A stretch of 64,000 nt of DNA from Lysinibacillus halotolerans (GTDB lineage: Bacteria > Bacillota > Bacilli > Bacillales_A > Planococcaceae): assembly GCF_003711845.1 (NCBI RefSeq), contig NZ_RHLQ01000007.1, positions 1 to 64,000 on the forward strand, read 5' to 3'. Every line of letters starts with the position of its first letter. Positions within the stretch are counted from its first letter, which is position 1. Position numbers and translations under genes: made by a program. Shown here in pieces: positions 37,404 to 48,077 of this stretch. The notes beneath the pieces are model-generated. The model was not told where the DNA came from. It was given only the letters and a program-made list of their open reading frames with translations, and ran no database searches.

Positions 37404-40400
37404 TTGACAGTCGTATATCCGCAAATACGAACAAGTGCAGATCTATTAAAAAGTACAATTCGTATGGAAGAGCTCATCCCTTTTTTACAATCCCAAAAGG
37501 CAGAAGCGTGTGCAATGGTAAATACGAAATTGTACGGGCTTTTGCCTTTTTGGCGTTCATTAAAACAAGCAGGAATCCATCCAGTAGTTGGATTGTCTGT
37601 CCAAGTACAATTTTCGAAGGATCATTCATTACCTCTCTTAATTTACGCTCAAACGGATGGTGGCTATAAAAATTTATTAAAAATTAGTAGTGCCATATCC
37701 ATTCGGGAAGATGAACTGTTACCGTGGCGTTGGTTAGCAGCTTATTCAAAAGGATGTGCCGTCGTCATCCCAACATCAGAAAGTTTACTAAAGGAACAAT
37801 ACATCTCTTTTATTCAACAAATGGTGGAAACGTTCCATTCGAATCTTTATATGGGGATCTCTCGTAGTGGAGGGATGGTTTCTTCCTTCGAAGGGCAAAT
37901 TGTACAACTAAGTCATCAATTGCAAATAAAATGTATGGCGATTCATGAATGTTTATATATGAATCGGGAAGATTATTTTGCTTATAAAGTAGCCCGGGCT
38001 ATTGAAACTGGCGTGAAATTAAATGAGAGCACTCAAATAGAGCAAGAAAATCAATATATGCCTACTGCAATGGAGTGGCGGGAATGGTTTAAGGATACCC
38101 CCCAATGGTTAGAAGAAAGCAGACAATTTTTATTAAATTGCCAAGTGGAACTAACAAAGGATCAATATTTTATGCCGAAGTTTCCTTTACAACAAGGGCA
38201 AAGGGCGGAAGATGTGCTGACTGAAAAGGCTTTTGAAGGGTTAAAGGAACGTTTACAAACGGATACGCCTAATGAAATATACCGAAAACGATTGCAATAT
38301 GAATTACAAGTTATCAATTCAATGGGTTACGCTGATTACTTTTTAATAGTGTCTGATTTTATGCATTTTGCAAAAAGTAAAAACATTTTAACAGGTCCTG
38401 GAAGGGGTTCCTCTGCCAGTTCCCTTGTAGCCTATTGTCTTCATATTACTCAAGTAGATCCATTACAATTTGGCTTATTATTTGAACGGTTTTTAAATCC
38501 TGAAAGGGTAACCCTTCCGGATATTGATATCGATTTTGTTGATACAAAACGGCAAGATGTTATTCAATATGTTGCTCAAAAATATGGACAACAACATGTG
38601 GCTCAAATTATTACATTCGGTACTTTATCGGCGAAGGCTGTAGCCCGTGATGTAGCGAGAATGTTTAATTTCGAAAGTGATACATTAGCGATGATTTCCA
38701 AGCTAATCCCAAATAAATTAGGTATTTCATTGCAAGAGGCTTATACAAGCTCACAACCATTTAGAACATGGATCGAAGCAGACGATATTCGGAAAACGTG
38801 GTTCCAAACAGCGAAAAAGTTGGAAGGCTTACCGAGAAATGCATCTACCCATGCGGCTGGGGTAGTTCTTAGTCCGATGCCTTTAGTGGAAGTAGTACCG
38901 ATTGAAGAAGGTCATGATGGTATTTATTTAACCCAATGGCCGATGCAGGAAGTGGAACAAGTTGGTTTGTTAAAAATGGACTTTTTAGGGTTACGGAACT
39001 TAACGATTTTAGAAACGATTCGTCAATCGATTTATTACACACATAAAAAGTGGATCGATTTTAATCGAATTCCACTGGATGATGCGAAAACGTTCCAATT
39101 GTTAAGGGAAGGGGATACAACGGGTATTTTTCAGTTGGAATCAGACGGCATGAAAAATGCGTTAAAGGAAATTGCCCCTACAGAATTTTTAGATATTGTG
39201 GCTGTCAATGCCCTTTATCGTCCGGGACCAATGGAGTTTATACCTGTTTACGCTAGAAGAAAGGCAAAAAAAGAACCAGTTGTCATGCCCCATCCGGTGT
39301 TAGAGCCTATATTAAAGGAAACTTATGGCGTAATTGTCTATCAGGAACAAATTATGCAAATTGCCCATTTGTTTGCTGGTTTTACAATTGGACAGGCAGA
39401 CTTACTGAGAAGAGCTGTAAGTAAAAAGAAAAGGGAAGTATTAGAACAACAGCAATCGGCCTTTGTAAAAGGTGCTGTACGTCAAGGATATCCAGAACAG
39501 GTGGCGAAGGAAGTATATGCGTTAATCGTTCGATTTGCCGATTACGGATTCCCTAAAAGCCATGCGGTAGCATATAGTTTTATTTCTTATCAAATGGCTT
39601 ATTTAAAGGCGAACTTCCCAGCAAACTTCTATGCAGCATTAATGACTAATGCAACGGGTAATCCAGAAAAACTGTTCCAGCTTATTTTAGAAGCAAAGCA
39701 GAAAGGCATTAGTATATTAAGACCGTCCATTCATAGAAGTCAGCGAATTTTTACGGTTGAAGGTGGGAACATTCGATTTAGTTTATCAGCTATTAAAGGA
39801 GTTCCCCAACCCTTTTTACAAAAAATTGTTGCCCTTCGAAAGTTGAAAGAACAACCTTTTGAAGATTTATTTGATTTAGCTGTTAGTTTAAGCGGCAGTC
39901 ATTTTAATCGAAAAGCAATTGAACCGCTTATTAAATCCGGTGCTTTAGATGATTTCGGAAAAGATCGGGCAACCCTTTTAGCAACGGTGGAAGCGGCAGA
40001 AAAACATGCCTCTTTAGTTCGGCCAAATGAAGAGGAAAATGATTTGTTTTCTTCGGAAGTTTTACTTTTCGGGAAACCAAAGTATGTGGAAGCTAGTCCA
40101 ATACCGGATAAATTAAAACTTCAATTCGAAAAAGAAACATTCGGATTTTATTTATCCGAACATCCTGTTGCATTGGAGCGAGCTAAATGGCAGGATATCA
40201 ATGCAACAACGGCAGCTATAGTTCAATTAAGACCAAATTCATTTGTCAAAATAGTAGGCATGATTGAATCAATCCGTCAAATTCGTACAAAAAAGGGTGA
40301 GTTAATGGCATTCATCCAGCTCCAAGATGAATTTGGAACGGTTTCGACTACATTGTTCCCCCAAACGTACAATGAAGTAATTGGCTGGGTTAAAGAAGAC

Positions 40401-40484
40401 CGAATTGTTTATGTTGAAGGGGTAATAGATTATCGTAATGGTAATACACAAATAAAAGTGAAGACGATGACTAATAGCCAATAA
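37404..40484 (+). CDS. dnaE: DNA polymerase III alpha subunit DnaE
   Basis: Second replicative polymerase of low-GC Gram-positives, which extends primers during lagging-strand synthesis. 1026 residues, against about 1115 in B. subtilis. Catalytic Asp residues lie in LPDIDIDFVDTKR; GPGRGSSASSLVAYC, FQLESDGMK, YRPGPMEFIP and VYQEQIMQIA are conserved, with a helix-hairpin-helix and an OB fold near the C-terminus. The N-terminal PHP domain has lost its metal-binding pattern: the usual HxH is replaced by PQIRTSAD and the LTDDH-type motif by MVNTKLYG. It starts at a TTG, 7 bp after SD ggaggga. Confidence 0.94.
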   Translation: MTVVYPQIRTSADLLKSTIRMEELIPFLQSQKAEACAMVNTKLYGLLPFWRSLKQAGIHPVVGLSVQVQFSKDHSLPLLIYAQTDGGYKNLLKISSAISIREDELLPWRWLAAYSKGCAVVIPTSESLLKEQYISFIQQMVETFHSNLYMGISRSGGMVSSFEGQIVQLSHQLQIKCMAIHECLYMNREDYFAYKVARAIETGVKLNESTQIEQENQYMPTAMEWREWFKDTPQWLEESRQFLLNCQVELTKDQYFMPKFPLQQGQRAEDVLTEKAFEGLKERLQTDTPNEIYRKRLQYELQVINSMGYADYFLIVSDFMHFAKSKNILTGPGRGSSASSLVAYCLHITQVDPLQFGLLFERFLNPERVTLPDIDIDFVDTKRQDVIQYVAQKYGQQHVAQIITFGTLSAKAVARDVARMFNFESDTLAMISKLIPNKLGISLQEAYTSSQPFRTWIEADDIRKTWFQTAKKLEGLPRNASTHAAGVVLSPMPLVEVVPIEEGHDGIYLTQWPMQEVEQVGLLKMDFLGLRNLTILETIRQSIYYTHKKWIDFNRIPLDDAKTFQLLREGDTTGIFQLESDGMKNALKEIAPTEFLDIVAVNALYRPGPMEFIPVYARRKAKKEPVVMPHPVLEPILKETYGVIVYQEQIMQIAHLFAGFTIGQADLLRRAVSKKKREVLEQQQSAFVKGAVRQGYPEQVAKEVYALIVRFADYGFPKSHAVAYSFISYQMAYLKANFPANFYAALMTNATGNPEKLFQLILEAKQKGISILRPSIHRSQRIFTVEGGNIRFSLSAIKGVPQPFLQKIVALRKLKEQPFEDLFDLAVSLSGSHFNRKAIEPLIKSGALDDFGKDRATLLATVEAAEKHASLVRPNEEENDLFSSEVLLFGKPKYVEASPIPDKLKLQFEKETFGFYLSEHPVALERAKWQDINATTAAIVQLRPNSFVKIVGMIESIRQIRTKKGELMAFIQLQDEFGTVSTTLFPQTYNEVIGWVKEDRIVYVEGVIDYRNGNTQIKVKTMTNSQ

Positions 40485-40510
40485 TGATATAAATTTTAAG
40501 AAGTCATTGT

Positions 40511-40541
40511 AAAAACTGTGCAAGGTTGCACAGTTTTTTTC
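40511..40541 (+). terminator. Terminator of dnaE
   Basis: aaaaactgtgcaa / ttgcacagttttt followed by T residues, within 30 bp of the dnaE stop. Confidence 0.85.
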
Positions 40542-40576
40542 TTTACAAATAAAGAAACATCATGTAGGATAGGTTA

Positions 40577-40595
40577 AAAGTGGTCAGACCACTTT
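40577..40595. promoter_or_regulatory. FadR-type palindromic operator upstream of the regulator-accDA operon
   Basis: aaagtggtc-a-gaccacttt is a perfect 9+1+9 palindrome with the core TGGTCAGACCA, the TGGTnnnACCA form bound by FadR-subfamily GntR proteins. It lies about 205 bp before the FCD regulator start and is probably its own operator. Confidence 0.65.
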
Positions 40596-40671
40596 ATGTT
40601 TGTTATGTGATTTAGTTTAACAATGCCCATTCATTAATTGGTCCCATGTTAAACGTATAAACGGGAGTTTA

Positions 40672-40749
40672 CAGATTTTGTCAAGGGGTAGACTTATGTG
40701 ACAAGCATAAGTCCAAAATCTGGACGCAATTACGTAAGGCGTAATTGAT
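40672..40749 (+). ncRNA. Structured intergenic element, copy 1 (upstream of the FadR-like gene and accDA)
   Basis: A 9-bp outer stem (40672-40680 with 40714-40722, cagattttg/caaaatctg), a 10-nt 5' bulge, an inner 8-bp stem (40691-40698 with 40706-40713, gacttatg/cataagtc) and a 7-nt loop; seven bases later a second stem-loop, caattacg/cgtaattg (40728-40735, 40741-40748), with loop taagg. A related arrangement occurs before icd at 49293-49351. It ends about 50 bp before the start codon. No known RNA family was recognised. The rest of the dnaE-regulator gap (40485-40801) holds the dnaE terminator and the operator. Confidence 0.55.
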
Positions 40750-40801
40750 AATATTGAACGATAGTGTCTTTTTTTAGTTCCTATTGTCTTGCGAGGTGCT
40801 T

Positions 40802-41464
40802 ATGGATAAAAAACAGGAAAACAAAAAAGTATTTTTAGAGATTGTCAAACAGCTGAGAGAGTTAATTAAACACGAGGGGATTCAGCCAGGAGAAAAACTT
40901 CCATCAGAACGTGTGTTATCTGAAAGGTTGAATGTTGGTCGTTCATCTGTAAGAGAAGCATTGCGAAGTTTAGAATTGCTTGGACTTATTGAAACGAGAC
41001 ATGGAGGAGGTACATTTTTAGCTTCCATCCATTCGAATCAATTGGTCGAAATATTAGCGTCCTTTATATTACAAGAAAATAAAGCGGTGGAAGATGTCCA
41101 CACGACAAGAAGGATGCATGAAAAGGAAGCAATTCGCATTATTTGTTCGAATCAATCTTTAAGAAGTTTACCTGTTTGGGAAAGTTTGTTCATGAAACTA
41201 GAAGTGGAACATGAAGTAGTACGAGATCATTTATTGAGGGAACTCATAATCGCTTCTGGTAATCGATTAGCTTTAAAAATTTGGATACAACTCGCGGCAT
41301 ATAGTGCAACACCATTAAAGAAAACGACAACAGAAGAAGAAAAAACGATGCTACAAATTCTTTTAAAATCATTGCAACTAGGCTATGAAAAGGAAGCATT
41401 GGAAGCATACGATGATTGGATTCGTTACTTAAAAAAATTAAGGGGGAAAAGCAGTGGCAATTAA
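40802..41464 (+). CDS. FadR-subfamily GntR regulator with FCD domain, upstream of accDA
   Basis: 220 residues. Winged helix at about 5-72 with [33 protein letters not shown], a strong FadR-type signature; the FCD ligand domain follows (about 85-205). Its last bases overlap the accD start, so it should be cotranscribed with accDA, hinting that it senses a lipid-related or central-carbon metabolite. The ligand is unknown. The ATG at 40802 with SD gaggtg is preferred over the TTG at 40784. A perfect palindrome at 40577-40595 is its probable operator. The FCD domain diverges from the canonical metal-binding Asp/His pattern. Confidence 0.87.
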   Translation: MDKKQENKKVFLEIVKQLRELIKHEGIQPGEKLPSERVLSERLNVGRSSVREALRSLELLGLIETRHGGGTFLASIHSNQLVEILASFILQENKAVEDVHTTRRMHEKEAIRIICSNQSLRSLPVWESLFMKLEVEHEVVRDHLLRELIIASGNRLALKIWIQLAAYSATPLKKTTTEEEKTMLQILLKSLQLGYEKEALEAYDDWIRYLKKLRGKSSGN

Positions 41465-42326
41465 AAGTTTATTATCGATTAACAAAAAGAAACAAAAAGG
41501 TGTCATTGTAGATCGTAACAAAGAGAACTCCTTTCCCGCAGATTTAATGACAAAATGTCCTGAATGTAAAAAAATTTATTTAACAAAGGAATTAGAACAG
41601 AATTTAAAGGTTTGTCCAAATTGTGATTATCATTATAAAATGACCGCTTGGGAACGCGTATCTATATTTATTGACGAAGGGACATTTGAAGCCTTTGATG
41701 ACAACATTCGAACTTCCAATCCATTAAAGTTTCCATCCTATTTAGAGAAAATCGAAATCGATTCTCAAAAAACAGGATTGAATGAAGCTGTTTTAACGGG
41801 AAAAGGAAGTGTTAAAGGGGAACAAGTTGTTGTCGCTATAATGGACTCCCATTTCCGTATGGGTTCAATGGGTTCAGTCGTTGGTGAAAAAATTACTCGC
41901 GCAATTGAGAAAGCAACAGAATTGCAAGTACCATTCATTATTTTCACAGCTAGTGGCGGTGCGCGTATGCAAGAAGGGGTTCTTTCCCTTATGCAAATGG
42001 CGAAAACGAGTGTTGCTTTAAAACGACATAGTGATCAAGGATTGTTATTCATATCCGTTATGACCCATCCTACAACTGGTGGAGTTTCTGCAAGTTTTGC
42101 TTCTGTAGGTGATTTAAATATTGCAGAACCCCAAGCATTAATAGGATTTGCAGGTAGAAGGGTTATTGAACAAACTGTTCGCGAAAAATTACCGGATGAT
42201 TTCCAAACGGCAGAATTTTTACTTGCCCATGGACAATTGGACGCGATTTTCCATAGAAAAGAAATGCGCGATAAACTTGCAACAGTTGTGAGATTACATC
42301 GTAAAGGAGGCATATCTCATGTCTAA
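41454..42326 (+). CDS. accD: Acetyl-CoA carboxylase carboxyltransferase beta subunit
   Basis: Transfers CO2 from biotin carrier protein to acetyl-CoA, making malonyl-CoA for fatty acids, with AccA. 290 residues. The N-terminal zinc ribbon is [20 protein letters not shown] (four Cys); the crotonase-like core has [12 protein letters not shown] and [16 protein letters not shown] start at 41454 with SD aaggggg. It overlaps accA by 8 bp. Confidence 0.97.
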   Translation: MAIKSLLSINKKKQKGVIVDRNKENSFPADLMTKCPECKKIYLTKELEQNLKVCPNCDYHYKMTAWERVSIFIDEGTFEAFDDNIRTSNPLKFPSYLEKIEIDSQKTGLNEAVLTGKGSVKGEQVVVAIMDSHFRMGSMGSVVGEKITRAIEKATELQVPFIIFTASGGARMQEGVLSLMQMAKTSVALKRHSDQGLLFISVMTHPTTGGVSASFASVGDLNIAEPQALIGFAGRRVIEQTVREKLPDDFQTAEFLLAHGQLDAIFHRKEMRDKLATVVRLHRKGGISHV

Positions 42327-43284
42327 ATCAATGGCGTTTGAAGAACCTATTGTAAAACTTCGAGAAAAGATTGATGAATTAAAAGAAATCGCTAAAAATG
42401 CAGATGTGGATATGTCTGATGAAATTGTAACGTTAGAAACAAGACTAAAACAATTAGAAACGCAAATTTATTCTAATATGGAGCCTTGGGATCGGGTACA
42501 AGTTGCAAGACATGCCCAACGTCCAACGACAATGGATTATATAGAAGAAATTTTTGAAGATTTTATCGAGTTACATGGCGATCGTTTCTATGGGGATGAT
42601 GAAGCAATCGTTGGGGGAATAGCAAGTTTTAATGGACAACCGATAACAGTTATCGGTCACCAACGGGGGAAAACTACAAAAGAAAATATTCGAAGAAATT
42701 TCGGGATGCCCCACCCAGAAGGATACCGAAAAGCTTTACGTTTAATGAAGCAAGCGGAAAAATTTAAACGACCAATTATTTGTTTCATCGATACGAAAGG
42801 TGCTTATCCTGGGAAAGCAGCAGAAGAGCGCGGACAAAGTGAAGCTATAGCAAAAAATCTAGTTGAAATGGCAGGACTTAAAGTACCCGTTATTAGTATC
42901 GTTATTGGTGAAGGGGGAAGTGGAGGAGCATTAGCTTTAGGGGTAGCTAATAAAATTTATATGCTTGAAAACTCTACGTACTCTGTTATTTCTCCAGAAG
43001 GGGCAGCATCGATTTTATGGAAAGATGCAGCTTTAGCAAAACAAGCAGCAGAAGCGATGAAAATCACTGCATATGATTTGAAAAATATGGACATTATTGA
43101 TGATATTGTTCCGGAAGTCGCAGGGGGAGCGCATCGGGATATTCACGTTCAAGCAACATCATTAAAAGAATGTCTAGAAAAGGCATTAGCAGAATTAAAT
43201 GTATTATCGGAAGAAGAATTAATCGAAGATCGTTATAAAAAGTTTCGAAAAATCGGTCAGTTTAAAGAAGAAGACGAAGTATAA
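42319..43284 (+). CDS. accA: Acetyl-CoA carboxylase carboxyltransferase alpha subunit
   Basis: Partner of AccD in malonyl-CoA synthesis. 321 residues. An N-terminal coiled coil (about 5-55) precedes the core with [48 protein letters not shown] and [13 protein letters not shown] aaaggagg lies within accD. Last gene of the regulator-accD-accA operon. Confidence 0.97.
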   Translation: MSKSMAFEEPIVKLREKIDELKEIAKNADVDMSDEIVTLETRLKQLETQIYSNMEPWDRVQVARHAQRPTTMDYIEEIFEDFIELHGDRFYGDDEAIVGGIASFNGQPITVIGHQRGKTTKENIRRNFGMPHPEGYRKALRLMKQAEKFKRPIICFIDTKGAYPGKAAEERGQSEAIAKNLVEMAGLKVPVISIVIGEGGSGGALALGVANKIYMLENSTYSVISPEGAASILWKDAALAKQAAEAMKITAYDLKNMDIIDDIVPEVAGGAHRDIHVQATSLKECLEKALAELNVLSEEELIEDRYKKFRKIGQFKEEDEV

Positions 43285-44549
<1,265 letters not shown>

Positions 44550-44569
44550 TAAAAAACGGAGAGAATAAT

Positions 44570-46330
44570 ATGAGAAAAACAAAAATTGTATGTACAATCG
44601 GTCCAGCAAGTGAATCACCAGAAATCCTTGCAGAATTAATGAATGCTGGTATGAACGTTGCAAGGTTGAATTTTTCCCATGGTAGTCATGAAGAGCATGC
44701 TGTAAGAATTGCAACGATTCGTGATGTTGCTGAAAAGTTAGGGAAAACAGTAGGGATTTTACTTGATACGAAAGGTCCTGAGATCCGTACCCATACAATG
44801 GAAAATGGTGAATTACATTTAACACAAGGACAAGTCATCGATATTTCCATGACGGAAGTAGTAGGAAATGAAAAACGTTTTTCGGTTACTTATGATCAGT
44901 TAATTGAAGATGTAAACCAAAATGACAAAATTCTTTTAGATGACGGTTTAATTGAACTTCGTGTTTTAGCGAAGGATATGGAAGAGGGATTAATCCATAC
45001 GATTGTTGAAAATGCGGGTGTGCTAAAAAATAAAAAAGGTGTAAACGTTCCTGGTGTTTCTGTAAAACTACCTGGTATTACAGAAAAGGATGCGCAAGAT
45101 ATTTTATTTGGTATTGAACAAGGAGTCGACTTTATTGCTGCTTCCTTCGTTCGTACGCCAAAAGATGTTCTTGAAATTCGAGAATTACTTGAACAAAACG
45201 GTGGTAGCCATATTCAAATTATCCCTAAAATTGAAAACCAAGAAGGGGTCGATAATATTGATGAAATTATCGAAGTATCCGATGGTTTAATGGTTGCCCG
45301 CGGTGACTTAGGTGTAGAAATTCCTGCAGAAGTCGTACCACTAGTACAAAAATCGTTAATTAAAAAATGTAACTTAGTTGGTAAACCGGTTATTACTGCA
45401 ACACAAATGTTAGATTCTATGCAACGTAATCCACGTCCAACACGGGCAGAGGCAAGCGATGTTGCCAACGCGATTATTGATGGTACAGATGCGATAATGC
45501 TTTCTGGCGAGACAGCAGCAGGTCTATATCCTGTAGAATCTGTCCGTACTATGAATAACATTGCCGAGTATACAGAAAACTCATTAGATTATCGCAACAT
45601 TGTTACAACTCGTAGCAAAGAAAAAGGCTCTACAATGACAGAAGCCCTTTCACAAGCGGTTGCTTATACGTCCATTAATTTAGGAGTAAAAGCGGTTCTT
45701 GCACCAACAGCTAGCGGAACTACTGCTAGAATGATTGCAAAATACCGTCCTGGTGTTTCGATTATTGCCATTACAAATATTAAATCAACAGCTCAAAAAT
45801 TAACTCTAGTTTGGGGTGTAACACCAATTGTGACACCAAAAGTGTCCACAACAGATGAAGTGTTAGAGTTAGCTGTTGACGCATCATTGAAGCATCAGTT
45901 TGTTGATCATGGGGATGTAGTAATTATTACAGCTGGTGTTCCAGTGGGTGAAGCAGGTACAACGAACTTAATGAAAGTCCATGTAATTGGTGACTTGTTA
46001 GCGAGAGGCCAAGGTGTTGGTAAATTATCCGTTGTAGGAAATGCGGTTGTTGTGAAAAACGCAGATGAGGCAAAAAGCTACAATACGGAAGGGAAAATAT
46101 TAGTCACTGTTGGTACGGATCGCGAAATGATGCCAAATATTGAAAAATGTGCAGGAATTATTACGGAGGAAGGTGGCCTAACAAGCCATGCAGCAGTTGT
46201 CGGTTTAAGTCTAGGCATTCCTGTTATCGTAGGGGTTAAAGAGGCAACAACGATTATTAAACACGGTCAAGAGATTACAATGGATGCAGAAACAGGTGTT
46301 ATTTATAAAGGGCATGCTAGTGTTCTTTAA
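44570..46330 (+). CDS. pyk: Pyruvate kinase with extra C-terminal PEP-utiliser domain
   Basis: Converts phosphoenolpyruvate and ADP to pyruvate and ATP. 586 residues, the long Bacillus form. Core motifs: [56 protein letters not shown] and TATQMLDSM. The additional domain (about 480-586) resembles the phosphohistidine domain of PEP synthases and contains [20 protein letters not shown]. Its role is not settled. Confidence 0.98.
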   Translation: MRKTKIVCTIGPASESPEILAELMNAGMNVARLNFSHGSHEEHAVRIATIRDVAEKLGKTVGILLDTKGPEIRTHTMENGELHLTQGQVIDISMTEVVGNEKRFSVTYDQLIEDVNQNDKILLDDGLIELRVLAKDMEEGLIHTIVENAGVLKNKKGVNVPGVSVKLPGITEKDAQDILFGIEQGVDFIAASFVRTPKDVLEIRELLEQNGGSHIQIIPKIENQEGVDNIDEIIEVSDGLMVARGDLGVEIPAEVVPLVQKSLIKKCNLVGKPVITATQMLDSMQRNPRPTRAEASDVANAIIDGTDAIMLSGETAAGLYPVESVRTMNNIAEYTENSLDYRNIVTTRSKEKGSTMTEALSQAVAYTSINLGVKAVLAPTASGTTARMIAKYRPGVSIIAITNIKSTAQKLTLVWGVTPIVTPKVSTTDEVLELAVDASLKHQFVDHGDVVIITAGVPVGEAGTTNLMKVHVIGDLLARGQGVGKLSVVGNAVVVKNADEAKSYNTEGKILVTVGTDREMMPNIEKCAGIITEEGGLTSHAAVVGLSLGIPVIVGVKEATTIIKHGQEITMDAETGVIYKGHASVL

Positions 46331-46352
46331 AGATTAATGAATCGATTAAATG

Positions 46353-46392
46353 AAAGGAGAGCATCTCAAACGGAGAGATGTTCTCCTTTTTA
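46353..46392 (+). terminator. Terminator of pfkA-pyk
   Basis: aaaggagagcatctc pairs with gagatgttctccttt (one wobble), loop of about 7 nt, then T residues. Confidence 0.85.
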
Positions 46393-46481
46393 AAATGATA
46401 AAGAATGGGGGGAGATGAAACTTTTAATAGAATGAATCGTATAAGAAAGAAGAATACTCTTTAAAATGGAGGGTTATTATT

Positions 46482-46871
46482 TTGAGAAAGATATTAGGTT
46501 TTATTATAGCAATCGGTTTATTGGAAATTGCTATTTTTATATTAGTTGGAAAAGGAATAGGTGTCTTTAACACATTATTGTTGATCATTTTAACAAGTAT
46601 CATCGGTATTACTGTTGCAAAAAAACAAGGTCTTCAGTCCGTGCAAAATATACAAAATAGTTTATCTGTAGGTGAACCACCTGGACATGCGATGATTGAT
46701 ACCTTTTTAATCTTTATAGGTGGAATTTTATTAGTATTACCAGGATTTCTAACAGACCTTTTAGGCTTTTTATTGGTCATTCCATTTACAAGAAAGTGGT
46801 TTAAACCGGCTATTTATTTATGGTTGCGGAAAAGAATGAGAAATGGACAAGTCTTCATTATTCGTAGATAG
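46482..46871 (+). CDS. fxsA: FxsA-like membrane protein (YtzA)
   Basis: 129 residues, about four membrane segments in two hairpins, with the family stretch LILTSIIGITVAKKQGLQ and GGILLVLPGFLTDLLGFLLVIP. In E. coli FxsA relieves F-exclusion of phage T7; the role in Bacilli is unknown. TTG start at 46482 with SD ggaggg. Its end overlaps the convergent ytvI end by 14 bp. Confidence 0.9.
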   Translation: MRKILGFIIAIGLLEIAIFILVGKGIGVFNTLLLIILTSIIGITVAKKQGLQSVQNIQNSLSVGEPPGHAMIDTFLIFIGGILLVLPGFLTDLLGFLLVIPFTRKWFKPAIYLWLRKRMRNGQVFIIRR

Positions 46872-47826
46872 ATTTTTGCTTATATTTAACAGCAATTAAT
46901 AGTAGAAACGGGCTAAGTAATATTCCGTAAAAGCCAAATAGGAGAATGGAGGCTGCGCTTATAAAGAAAGTGTGGACCGTTCGCAAGTGGAAGGTAGATG
47001 CCCACAATAAAGATTCTGCAATTTGTCGTGTTATTTGAATGAAAATATATAAAATGATCAGAGCAAAGCATAAATATTTTTCGCCGATTGAAAAGAAATA
47101 AATAGCGATCGGAATAAGAAATAGTCCTATCCCAAAGAATGGTAGAGCATCAGCTAATGAAATTAAAAAGGATTTATTAATCGGATTTTCAAATTGTAAC
47201 AAAGCCAGTCCACAACTTAATAAAATGAATGTAATAACAAATAACTGAAATTCTACGTAAATGAAATAGCCAAAAAGACTTGTTGCTTTTTTAAAATAAT
47301 TCTTCCATTCTTCCCGGTATTGTTTCGGAACATATATAAAAAACCATAATCGATTTTTCTTCGATTCAAATATAGAAAAGAAAAAGGCTACTAAGAAAAT
47401 AAATAACTCAATAATATAAGATAAAATATCTTGTAAAATATTAGCTAGTCCCATTATAGCAGTGTCAATATAGGATAGGGACTTATTAAAAATCGTCTCT
47501 AACATAATATGATTTCCCGAATTTAAAATATCTAAGTTTTCGACTTGTACCTTTAATTCAGGATAAATAGAGATGATGCTTTGAACGGTAATATAAAAAA
47601 ATGAATATGTTGCCATGAAGATTAATATAGATATAAGGATAGCACTTAATATGTATGGTATTTTTAATCGCTTATGACAAAAGTTGATGACGGGATATAA
47701 AAAATATCCGAAAAAGATTGCTAAAGAAACAGGTAATATTAACCATAAAAGGATAAAATAAACAATTAAAACTAAATATTTTATGTTATTTTTAAACGGA
47801 AAAGTATTGATTTTGTTCGTTTGCAA
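46858..47826 (-). CDS. ytvI: AI-2E family transporter-like membrane protein (YtvI)
   Basis: 322 residues with about eight membrane segments. Resembles YtvI of the PerM/AI-2E exporter family: SLAIFFGYFLYPVINF near the start, a coiled extracytoplasmic segment, and LADALPFFGIGLFLIPIAIYFF, the conserved signature. Substrate unknown; some family members are Na+/H+ antiporters or export AI-2. The TTG at 47826 fits SD gaggtgg; a TTG 15 bp upstream overlaps it. Convergent and overlapping with fxsA at the stop codons. Confidence 0.85.
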   Translation of the reverse strand: MQTNKINTFPFKNNIKYLVLIVYFILLWLILPVSLAIFFGYFLYPVINFCHKRLKIPYILSAILISILIFMATYSFFYITVQSIISIYPELKVQVENLDILNSGNHIMLETIFNKSLSYIDTAIMGLANILQDILSYIIELFIFLVAFFFSIFESKKNRLWFFIYVPKQYREEWKNYFKKATSLFGYFIYVEFQLFVITFILLSCGLALLQFENPINKSFLISLADALPFFGIGLFLIPIAIYFFSIGEKYLCFALIILYIFIQITRQIAESLLWASTFHLRTVHTFFISAASILLFGFYGILLSPFLLLIAVKYKQKSIYE

Positions 47827-47937
47827 AGTAATCCACCTCAATTTATGTAATATCTAATCTCGTTCAACTCAATTTTTTCTCTTTTAATCCTTTTTTCCTT
47901 TCCCTAATCAATTTTTTCTTAATTTCATCTAATTTCA

Positions 47938-47985
47938 TTCACAAAGCCGTCAAAATTTATTATAATAGTCGTGTAAGCGATTTAC
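47938..47985 (+). promoter_or_regulatory. citZ promoter with an overlapping cre-like site
   Basis: TTCACA (47938-47943), 17 bp, TATAAT (47961-47966). TGTAAGCGATTTAC at 47972-47985 matches the CcpA cre consensus except at the last two fixed positions and covers the expected start point, suggesting glucose repression of citrate synthase. Confidence 0.65.
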
Positions 47986-48077
47986 TTATAGGTTCATATG
48001 AGCAGAACATTTAGGTGCTATATAGAAAAGAAAGAAAGCACTTACAAACTAATAATATTAAGAAGGAGCGATTTTTT

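Noticed and set aside
40577-40749. Palindrome and hairpins considered as a CRISPR-like or attachment-site repeat
   Set aside because: No regularly spaced direct repeats, no integrase or cas gene nearby; the palindrome matches a FadR-type operator.
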